From Pirellulaceae bacterium (GTDB lineage: Bacteria; Planctomycetota; Planctomycetia; Pirellulales; Pirellulaceae), in contig BPJU01000001.1 of NCBI GenBank assembly GCA_026004775.1, forward strand, positions 124,001 through 188,000: a stretch of DNA of 64,000 nt, given 5' to 3'. Position 1 is the stretch's first letter. Each line of letters starts with the position of its first letter. The notes beneath the pieces are model-generated. The model was not told where the DNA came from and did no database searches. It saw only the letters and a program-made list of their open reading frames with translations. The position numbers and the translations under genes are program-made. Of the stretch, positions 19,777-27,857 are shown piece by piece.

Positions 19777-20677
19777 GGTGAGGGGGGCAGGAGCATAGCG
19801 CCCCCTTCACCCCGGTCCTCTCCCCCTAAAAGGGGACAGGGAGTAGCGTTTGTTCGTCCTAAAGGGGAAGAGGGAGTAGGTCTTCCGCTTGCCACCAGCA
19901 AGGGCATTCGACTATTTATGCCAGACGGTAAGGAGCCGGTTGGGCGAACGCCCGGCGCCTTCTCTGCTGTGGATAGTCTTGGCACTCGCCCAAAAATTGA
20001 TTGTTGAAAAATGGTCCATTATTCTGACCCCTTTTATCTTTTCGCCATTACCATGGCAGTTGGACGACCGGAAGGGCTCGCGCACACGGAGTCGATAGCG
20101 ATGTACACGGCCGGCCGGCCGCGGTTGCCGGCTAGCCGGCCGTGACCGGTGACGCTATCCCTAAATGCACGCGGGCCTTGGAATTGCGTTGCTGCAACCG
20201 CGGCAACCAACGTGTGCCCTTAATGCACCTTCGGTGTATCTACCAGAGAAGCTGGCCCCTGCGAGCAGCGGCGCGAGAACTTATGCTGCAAACCCGCAAT
20301 GCAGCCCTTCCACCGCTGCATTCCCTCACTTCGCGGACGTCGGGTAATTGCTGCGCCGATATGTGAATATCGGTCCGTCCGTGTCGTTCCGTATCCGGTT
20401 GCGTCGCACGCGATGCTACCCGCTTTTCTAGCGCGATTGCTTCCGTCACTTACTCTGAAGTGGTCTATCCCGCCACATTCGCCCAGGTCGCTTGGACAGA
20501 CGAACAGTACTGACAAAGGGCTGGCAAAATTACTTGTACCAGTCACGTGGTTCGGTACACTGAATGCGTCACCTCGTAAGGTGGTGCTGTCATCGAAAAG
20601 CTGCCGAGGTGATTCCGAAGTGTGAGGAAAAGATGGTTTCCTTGTGGATTTGACGGTTTGCAGGAAGGAGTACCGAC
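19777..20677. other. Gene-free region with further palindromes
   Basis: About 900 bases without a supportable gene. At 19815-19880 two diverged copies of the CCTCTCCCC...GGGG type of hairpin follow the array. Around 20108-20142 an ACGGCCGGC/GCCGGCCGT inverted repeat forms another G+C-rich hairpin. Short open frames here on both strands have no start signal or protein-like composition. The last 100 bases lead to the ribosome-binding site of the next gene. Confidence 0.5.
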
Positions 20678-21355
20678 GTGAACCAGGCGCGTCTCTTCGG
20701 GATAATTGCTGTAACCCTCTTGTTTCAATCACGTGTTGTACTCTTTGGATCGGATACCTTCCCTGCTGTCTGTTTTAGGTACGAGGACGGACAGTGGGTA
20801 AAGCACGATCCACCCGACGGCGTGTGGAGGCTTTCCTTGTATTCGTATTTTAAAATTCGAATATCCAACATGAACAGTCCCTACTACGTGGCATTCATCG
20901 ATCCGCTCGGCAGGATAGGGTATCTCGGCCCGATCTCGCATACCGTTGAAGCAAATATTTACAACTGCCACGTATTACACGCTATGCACAACTATCACGT
21001 GTGGCCTGTTATGGAAGGTAGATGGACGGTGGTAATATTCCATGAAGACGATTTTGGAGCGAGTGAAGTAGTTGGTATAATGCAGCGATCCTTTTTGGAA
21101 ACCGGTTTCATCGAAGAACGCGGGATAGCGACAGGCACGGGATCCATACTTGGTCGGACGTCGTTATTGCCGTCTGACATGAACATACCACAGTCGATTC
21201 GGAATAGTGGGTCGTCGACTGGCCGATGGTCCCGCACAATTTTGTTTGACAGTTTACATGCTACCGATCACTCGGTGCTCGAAGCTCATCGCGAGGGGGA
21301 CGTTATCGGGCGCATTCTGAAAAGAGTTAGCCGATTCAAGCCAACGGTCCTTTAA
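20678..21355 (+). CDS. Secreted protein of unknown function preceding the CHAT protease
   Basis: A 225-residue protein beginning with GTG at 20678, supported by a strong AGGAAGGAG ribosome-binding site seven bases upstream. The N-terminus is a signal peptide (MNQARLFGIIAVTLLFQSRVVLFG). The mature part looks beta-rich with many aromatics (FRYEDGQWVKHDPPDGVWRL, FKIRISNMNSPYYVAFIDPLG), and I do not recognise a family. The gene is less G+C-rich than its neighbours. The next reading frame starts only 11 bases after the stop, with a TTG that has no ribosome-binding site, and that frame is already open before the stop. The two may therefore be one gene: adding one T in the CCTTTAAA run near 21350 would fuse them. 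It could then be the exported N-terminal domain of the CHAT protein. Confidence 0.62.
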   Translation: MNQARLFGIIAVTLLFQSRVVLFGSDTFPAVCFRYEDGQWVKHDPPDGVWRLSLYSYFKIRISNMNSPYYVAFIDPLGRIGYLGPISHTVEANIYNCHVLHAMHNYHVWPVMEGRWTVVIFHEDDFGASEVVGIMQRSFLETGFIEERGIATGTGSILGRTSLLPSDMNIPQSIRNSGSSTGRWSRTILFDSLHATDHSVLEAHREGDVIGRILKRVSRFKPTVL

Positions 21356-21366
21356 ATATTCTACTG

Positions 21367-23967
21367 TTGGATCAAGCGGTAAAAAATTTGAAGAGGAATC
21401 ATTTATGGCTGGGAGAAAAGCCAATAATTGACACGGTCGCGTTCCTTCAGCAGGCTATGGCGTGCTATGTGAAGTACAATTACCGTGAAAAAGCACGTTC
21501 GCTTGGAAACGAAATCATAGGTTACTGCAAATACTCGACGTTGCCATTAATTTCACCAGGCGAAATGGGCAATAGGGCGTTAATTTTAGTGTCTATCGCA
21601 CAGCTCTTCGCGGAGTTGAACGAGGAAGAATTCGCGGATCGTGCGTTGGCTGAGGCGAGTGTGTATTACCCGATTCTCAAATTCTATAAGGTGCCTCGCG
21701 AGGATTTGTCTAAGCTCGATGTAGTGATGCGGCTGTGTAAAATATATTGGGGCTTGCGCAAAGGAAATTTGACGCCTGGTGAAGCGAGAATTGGCGTGCA
21801 AAAGGAGTTGCGAATGCTTTATGAGGACTTTCATGGGCTGGGTACTGCTGCTGAGGACGCCGGGGCAACGTATGTGGCAGCGCTAGTGTACGATCGGCTG
21901 GGGGAGTACGGCCGGAGTGTAGCTTATTGGCGGATGGCGGTCAGTGTGGACAGTGCCGCGCCACTGTGGAATGCCGTGAATGTGACGGCGTATGGGACTG
22001 TGCTTGGGCAAGCACTTCGGTCGTCGTTGTGCGCCGGGTTTTTATCGGATGCTTCCGCGTATGCGCACGAGTTGTATTGGCTGACTACCCGCAACGATGG
22101 TCCACGGTATGTGTTGACCGTGGAGAATGTACTTGATTTAGCGATCGCGTTCTATTTGGTGGGGGATCGTGAGCGGGCGGGGGAGATGGCGGCGCTACTA
22201 GAGGGAGAATGTGAGCGGAGGTTCGCGAAGGTGGTGCGGTGCTCGGAGTTGCCTTTGTTGGTCAGCCGGCAGATAGTGGCAACCCTGCTTCGGGAAAGCG
22301 ATGACGACAACTGGGCGTCGATCGCGGCGCTGGCGCGTTATCGGCAAGAAAACCTGCCGGAAATCCTGGGTGCTGTGGAAGTGTTAGTGGGTATGTGGGA
22401 GCTGGCGGCGGAGCGGGGCGAGAAGATCGAAACCAAGGCTGTCGAGCGACTGGTAGAAGTAATCGAGTCCTGGAAAAAGAAGGAGTGGTCGGGGGTTCCG
22501 TTCGCTCAATACAGGCTATTGCGTGCCTGGTCGGCAGCGCAAGTGGCGTTGGCTCAGGACGCCTTGGCCAGAAACGAATTGGAAGAAACGCGCGCCCGGA
22601 TGGAACGGGTGAGCCGGCGATGGAGTGAGTACGGGCAACCAGTGGAACCACTCGTGGCGCAAAAGCTGCGCCGACTTCAAATGGAGCTGGATAAGAGTTC
22701 CAATGTCGTTATGCCCCTCGCTGCGCGACGGGACTACTGTTTAGCGCTGCTGGATTCGACGTTAAGGATGATCCGGTGGGGTAGCCTCGGATTACTGGAC
22801 GCATCGTTGAAGGAGGTGCGTCGGGCGGAGGCCGAGTACCTGCGAGCCGCTTGGGCCGAGGGCGCTGCGCCCGAGGACGTTTTCGCGCTGATCAACGCGC
22901 GGCATCGGTTGGATTATCGAGCTACGCTGGCTGAAAGCCGAAGGCGGCAAGAAGCGTCGCTGGCACGCCAAGTGAACCGCGAACAGCGCAGCGCTCGCAG
23001 GTCACAAGGGGAGAAAATTCCCGAAACGTTGGAAGGGGTAAGTCCTGCGTGGTTTTCCAGCTACACGAACACGTCTTATGACATTCTTGCCGCCTATGGG
23101 CACATGGCCAAATTGCTCCATCTGGGGGAGACCACTGCTGCGGAAACACCTTACTTGTCGGTGGCTGAGGAGAGCGTGCGGCGCTGGGTGGACAGCTCGG
23201 CCTGGATCGCCCCCGACTCGGCGATTGTCGAATACGTGCGGCTCGAGATCCCCGGCCAGGCGGCGCGCTACATGGCTTTCGTAATCCAACCGGCTGCGTC
23301 GATGCAGCAGCCACGCATCGACTGGTTGGATTTGGGACAAGCTCGGCAGATCGACACGATTGCGGAGGCTTGGCGCAGGTCAATCGAAATTGGCGCCACC
23401 GACACGTCGCAAGGAGTTGCTCTACGCAAGCGATTGTGGGAACCCGTGGAAAGCTATTTCGGTCCGGAAGTGCGATACGTTTATATTGTGCCGGATGGTC
23501 CGCTGTGCCGGCTTCCCTGGTGTGCGTTGCCCGGGCGGCGCGCAGAGGCCGTTTTGCTGGAAGAATACACGATGGCTCTTTTGCCCTACGGCGCCTTTTT
23601 GGGTGACCGAGAATACTGGCAACGCGATTCGTGGAACGAACTCGCCGTTGAGCGTTTCTTGTTAGTAGGCAATGTGGATTACGACAGGCGGCAATTGCCT
23701 GCCGGCGTTCACGACAGATCACCCACTCGAAAGCCTCCCACGTGGTGGCCTTCCCTACCGGCGACACTCACGGAAATCGACGGCATTCGGCCGTTCCTTC
23801 CCGACGCTTCCGTGGTGCGGCTTACTGGTCGGCGCGCGAGTGTCGAGGGGGTGCTCCACGAACTGACTCAAGCCCGAATGGGCCCATATAGCCACACACG
23901 GATTTTTCGCCGACGCGCCTGCGGAGACGGCTCGCCAAGGCGCGGGCGCATTTCCGCTACCGTTTAA
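21367..23967 (+). CDS. CHAT-domain protease, N-terminal part (frameshifted before the catalytic residues)
   Basis: An 866-residue frame. Residues 1 to about 520 are alpha-helical, TPR-like pairs (ALAEASVYYPIL, AALVYDRLGEYGRSVAYWRMAV). From about 600 comes a CHAT (caspase HetF-associated with TPR) domain: a VPDGPLCRLPWCALPG core (about 707-722), LVGNVDY, then LPATLTEIDGIRPFLP. The frame then leaves family sequence at 23878, and the last 30 residues (MGPYSHTRIF onwards) are out of frame. Deleting one A at 23877/23878 restores ARWAHIATHGFFADAP with the catalytic His. CHAT proteins are caspase-like cysteine proteases. The start used is a TTG without a ribosome-binding site, so the true N-terminus may be in the preceding frame. 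The truncated product would lack both catalytic residues. Confidence 0.8.
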   Translation: MDQAVKNLKRNHLWLGEKPIIDTVAFLQQAMACYVKYNYREKARSLGNEIIGYCKYSTLPLISPGEMGNRALILVSIAQLFAELNEEEFADRALAEASVYYPILKFYKVPREDLSKLDVVMRLCKIYWGLRKGNLTPGEARIGVQKELRMLYEDFHGLGTAAEDAGATYVAALVYDRLGEYGRSVAYWRMAVSVDSAAPLWNAVNVTAYGTVLGQALRSSLCAGFLSDASAYAHELYWLTTRNDGPRYVLTVENVLDLAIAFYLVGDRERAGEMAALLEGECERRFAKVVRCSELPLLVSRQIVATLLRESDDDNWASIAALARYRQENLPEILGAVEVLVGMWELAAERGEKIETKAVERLVEVIESWKKKEWSGVPFAQYRLLRAWSAAQVALAQDALARNELEETRARMERVSRRWSEYGQPVEPLVAQKLRRLQMELDKSSNVVMPLAARRDYCLALLDSTLRMIRWGSLGLLDASLKEVRRAEAEYLRAAWAEGAAPEDVFALINARHRLDYRATLAESRRRQEASLARQVNREQRSARRSQGEKIPETLEGVSPAWFSSYTNTSYDILAAYGHMAKLLHLGETTAAETPYLSVAEESVRRWVDSSAWIAPDSAIVEYVRLEIPGQAARYMAFVIQPAASMQQPRIDWLDLGQARQIDTIAEAWRRSIEIGATDTSQGVALRKRLWEPVESYFGPEVRYVYIVPDGPLCRLPWCALPGRRAEAVLLEEYTMALLPYGAFLGDREYWQRDSWNELAVERFLLVGNVDYDRRQLPAGVHDRSPTRKPPTWWPSLPATLTEIDGIRPFLPDASVVRLTGRRASVEGVLHELTQARMGPYSHTRIFRRRACGDGSPRRGRISATV

Positions 23968-24493
23968 CGAACGGCAGCCGCTCCTGCGAAGCGGCCTGGT
24001 GCTGGCAGGTGCCAATCTCGGCACGGCCCAAAGCCGGCAGGAACTGCCGCTGGATTCGGGCGGCATACTGACGGCCGAAATGATCGCGAACCATTCTCTG
24101 CCCCAATTGCGGATGGTGGTCTTGTCCGCATGCCAAACGGGTGCTGGCGTGGCGGTCGGCGAAGGGACGGTCGGCTTCCAGCGTGCCTTCCATCTGGCCG
24201 GCGCCGAAAATGTCGTGGCCAGCCTGTGGCGGGTGGACGATCATACGGCGGCACTCGTGATGCGCTTGTTCTATAGCTACGTTTTCCAGGATAAGTTGCC
24301 GCCCGTCGAAGCACTGCGCCGCGCGCAACTGGTGTTAATGCGCTCTCCGGAGCAGGTCGAAGCGCTGGCGTTGCTGCGCGGCCCGGACCTGACACAAGCG
24401 GCTCGACGCGTCCCGGTCGATCAACCGGCAGGTGCTCAGCGGACGGCCGAACGCCATTGGGCCGCTTTCGTGCTTTCGGGTCCTGGACGCTGA
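23879..24493 (+). pseudogene. CHAT protease C-terminal part with His and Cys, in the second frame
   Basis: Continuation of the CHAT domain in frame 2, open from before 23879 to the stop at 24493. It carries the catalytic His in WAHIATHGFF, then LVLAGAN, GILTAEMIA, the catalytic Cys in VVLSACQTGAG, then GEGTVGFQRAFHLAGAENVVASLWRVDD and the final WAAFVLSGPGR, the normal end of a CHAT domain. The frame contains no stop and keeps coding character, so any disruption is recent or tolerated. Joined to the upstream frame the protein is 1041 residues from the TTG at 21367. A separate start at 23999 (GTG) would omit the His and makes little sense as a free protein. Confidence 0.75.
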
Positions 24494-24634
24494 AAGTCCG
24501 TTCCTGGTCACGAATAGATACTCTCCGGCGAACGCGGCCGGCAAAGCTACGGCCGCCACTTGATCCCGGCTGGCCACTGGTGCCTAATAGTCGGGTCAGT
24601 CAGTGGCGATGCGTGCAGCCGAAGGAGTGATCCC

Positions 24635-26573
24635 ATGAACAGGCACCCGGCACGATATACCATCTGCTTCGCTCTGGTCCTGGCCCTTGGTTTGGCCGGT
24701 TTTTGCTGGACGAACGGTCGCCATAGGGGCGGCGGAAGTGGAACTGAACGGGTACCGATTTGACGTGCCTGAGGGGTGGCGGTTGGAGTTGGCAGCAGGG
24801 CCGCCTCAGGTGCTGCGCCCGATTTGTGTCGATTTCGACCACGAAGGTCGCCTGTATGTGGCTGACTCGTCGGGTTCCAACGAACCGGTCCAGGTACAGC
24901 TCGAGAAGAAGCCTCACCGAATCCTGTGTCTGGAAGACCGTGACCGGGATGGCTATTTTGAAACGAGTCGTGTTTTTGCTGACCAGATGATGTTTCCCGA
25001 AGGGGTTCTCTACCACGACGGATCGCTCTACGTAGCGGCTCCGCCCAGCATCTGGAAATTAACGGACACCGACGGCGATGGAGTGGCGGACCAGCGCGAG
25101 GAGTGGTTTTCGGGCGGCACGCTCACCGGTTGCGCCAACGATCTGCATGGGCCCTATTTGGGCCGCGACGGCTGGATTTACTGGTGTAAGGGGGCCTTTG
25201 CCGAACAGGTCTATCATCGAAACGGGCGGCCGGATTTTCGGACGCGCGCAGCACATATCTTCCGGCGGCATCCGGTGACAGGTGAAGTAGAACCGGTGAT
25301 GACCGGTGGTATGGACAACCCGGTGGAAGTGGTCTTCACTCCAGGGGGCGAACGCATCTTCACTACCACCTTCTTGCAGCATCCCGGTGGCGGGAAGCGC
25401 GACGGGTTGATCCACGCCATTTACGGAGGAGTATATGGAAAATCCCACGACGTGTTGCAGGGGCATTGGAGGACAGGCGACTTGATGCCGGTGTTAGTCC
25501 ACCTGGGACCGGCCGCCCCGTGCGGTTTGGCGCTGCCCGAGGCCGATTGGACCGGGTTAGGGGGGAGTGTGCTGGCCTGTTGCTTTAACCTGCACAAGGT
25601 CACCCGGCACAAACTAATCCCCTCCGGTGCCACCTTCACTACGGAAGATGCTGACCTGTTAGTTTCCGAGAATATCGACTTTCATCCCACCGACGTGATA
25701 GAAGATGCCGATGGTAGTTTACTGGTAATCGACACGGGAGGTTGGTATAAGATCTGCTGTCCCACGTCGCATTTTCATAAACCTGACATATTGGGTGCTA
25801 TTTACCGGTTGAGGCGGGAAGGTGTGTCGGCCCCGGACGATCCGTGGGGGCACCGACTGGAGTGGCATTCGATAGGCGAAAAGGAGCTGGTGGAGCGCCT
25901 GGGGGACCGGCGGCCGCAGGTCGTGCGGCGGGTTCAGGCCGAGTTGCGCAAGCGTGGGCCGGCGGCTTGCGGGGCATTGATGGGAGCCGTCCGGGCTTCT
26001 CATACGGCTATTCGTTTGAATGCGGTATGGACCTCGGCCGGTATCGCTCTATCCGAGGCACGAGCAGTAGCGCGCGTCGGTTTAGCCGACCCCGATGCCA
26101 CGGTGCGGCAAGCTGCTTGTCACGTCGTGGGATTGTGGCGCGACAAGGAAGCCTTCGAACCGCTGGTGCATTGCTTGAGGGATCCATCACCGGCTGTACG
26201 ACGGGCCGCGGCGGAAGCGCTCGGCCGCCTGGAAGATCCGCGCGCGGTGCCGTATCTGCTGGAGGCGACGGAAGCAGGGGAGGATCGGGCCCTCGAGCAT
26301 TCGCTGATCTACGCTTGTTTGGAAATCGGGGATACGGCACCGGCCCTACGGTCATTGGAGCACCCCAATCCTCACCGCCGCCGTGCGGCACTTGTTGTGC
26401 TCGACCAGCGCGATCCGCAACTACTGGATCCGGCCATGGTTTTGCATTGGCTTGACGACACGAACACCGCCGTCCGGGAAACGAGCCCTGTGGGTGTTGG
26501 ACCGCCATCCGGAATGGGCCGGTCAACTGGCCAACCCGATTGTGGAACGGCTCAAGAGTCTCGATGCAGCTGA
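24635..26573 (+). pseudogene. Haem/HEAT protein (Pirellula/Verrucomicrobium type), N-terminal part
   Basis: The gene starts at ATG 24635 behind GAAGGAG, with a signal peptide (MNRHPARYTICFALVLALGL). That frame stops at 24763, but the protein continues in the next frame from about 24705 (VAIGAAEVELNGYRFDVPEG) to 26573. Dropping one T from the run 24700-24704 joins them. The N-terminal domain is the membrane-bound-dehydrogenase-like propeller of these proteins (FDHEGRLYVADSSG, DRDRDGYFETSRVFAD, LTDTDGDGVADQREEW). HEAT repeats follow from about 400 (VRQAACHVVGLWRDKEAFEPL, VRRAAAEALGRLEDP). After VRET at 26483 the frame diverges, and ALWVLDRHPEWAGQ continues in frame 1. The likely role is a periplasmic haem protein in a planctomycete redox or carbohydrate-oxidation system. 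Confidence 0.78.
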
Positions 26574-27526
26574 TGCCGAGGCCGATTCTATGGCAGCGTC
26601 TATTGGTGCGCTATGCCGGCCAGCCCGCTTTACACGATCTGATCGCCGAGCAACTGAATCCGGACCAGTCACCCGGTGTGCTGCGGTTTTGGCTGAATGC
26701 CGTGGCGGCTGCCGAGCTGAAAGCGATTCCGGCGGCTTGGGTCACTGCCATGAAGACGTTGCTGGCGAGCGTCCAGGACAACGAACGCCTCGCTTCCTGT
26801 GTGGAAACCGTGCTGGCCTGGAAAAAACGGAATGTAACGACAGCACCGCTGCGCGCGGCGCTGGTGCAAGTGGCTTTGCGCGAACAGACGCCGCGCGAAA
26901 TCAGACTCAAAGCGCTGGCGGCCGCGGATTCACTGCCGGAACTGCCCCAACCGATCCTGGAGTTTGTTTTGAACGAACTTTCATCTGAGGCACCCCTTGA
27001 GACACGCTTGGCAGCGGCGGAGATTTTGGCCCAAGCCCGGCTCAGCCCGCCCCAGGGCCACCAGTTGCTGGAGCGCCTGGACCTGCTCGGCCCGATCGAA
27101 CTGGCGCGGGTGTTGCCGGCCTTTGCGCAGTTTGACGACTCTGAACTGGGTTTGGCTCTGGTCGGGCAATTGCAACGCGCCAGTGGCACTCGTGGCGTGC
27201 CCGTAGCGTTACTGCGCGGTGTATTCGAAAAATACCCGGACGGCGTGAAGGCGAGCGCTGAGTCTCTTTTCAAGACGCTGGATGCCGAAGCGGCTGCTCA
27301 ACAGGCGCGGCTTGATGAGTGGCTAAGTTCATTGCCCCCGGGTGATATACGCCGCGGTCAAGCGATTTTTTATGGCAGCCGCGCCGCCTGCTCCAGTTGC
27401 CACGCCATCGGCTATCTGGGAGGAAATATCGGTCCGGACTTGACCCGCATCGGCCGCATCCGTTCCACGGCGGGACCTGTTCGAATCGATCGTTTTCCCC
27501 AGCGCCAGCTTTGTGCGGAGTTATGA
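26485..27526 (+). pseudogene. Haem/HEAT protein, middle part including CxxCH (two frames)
   Basis: Continuation of the preceding gene. Bases 26485-26589 in frame 1 encode ALWVLDRHPEWAGQLANP and on to EADS. Removing the A at 26590 moves into frame 2, WQRLLVRYAGQPALHDLIAEQ, which runs on. This part holds further HEAT-like helices (PLETRLAAAEILAQARLSP, LARVLPAFAQFDDSELGLAL) and the c-type haem site RAACSSCHAIG (about 27379-27420), followed by GGNIGPDLTRIGRIRST. The frame then derails at 27470 and stops at 27526. The ORF visible from 26540 is this frame, but its start is not a real initiation site. The haem motif and the IGPDLT signature fit the TIGR02603-type haem-binding domain. Confidence 0.75.
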
Positions 27527-27758
27527 ACCCCTGGTGGTTACCACCGCCGATGGGCTGGTCTATAACGGGATCATCCGCAATGAAAGCCCAACGGAAATTA
27601 CGCTCGCTCTAGCAGCCGACAAATTCGTGACCATCCCCAGGGATGCGATCGAGTCGATGGTGCCGAGCCGTACCTCGATTATGCCGGCCGGCCTCGACAA
27701 GCAGCTTTCCGACCAAGAGTTGGCTGACTTGCTGGCTTTTCTGGAAGCATCGAAATAG
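27471..27758 (+). pseudogene. Haem/HEAT protein, C-terminal part in the third frame
   Basis: After removing one G at 27470, frame 3 continues with RDLFESIVFPSASFVRSYEP, then VVTTADGLVYNGIIRNE and DAIESMVPSRTSIMPAGLDKQLSDQELADLLAFLEASK. This is the typical end of haem-binding proteins of this family (SIVFPSxxFxRxYEP; SIMPxGLxxxLSxxExxDLLAFL). The sequence MPAGLD may supply the distal haem Met. The four-break repair over 24635-27758 gives exactly 1040 codons. The short ORF that starts at 27513 is only its tail. Confidence 0.75.
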
Positions 27759-27857
27759 CCGGCTAGGGTTCGCCTGCGGCAGCACCAAATTGCCGGACGG
27801 GTCCCAATAGCAGGTGCTCGGGGCTGGTCGAGTCCGGCGGCGCAACACTCCCTTTCT

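Noticed and set aside
19360-19985. Open frames of up to 156 residues through the tandem repeats on both strands
   Set aside because: Their sequence is just the translated repeat (PTPSPPACG-type or GGEGVGVLG-type), so they are repeat artefacts and not genes.
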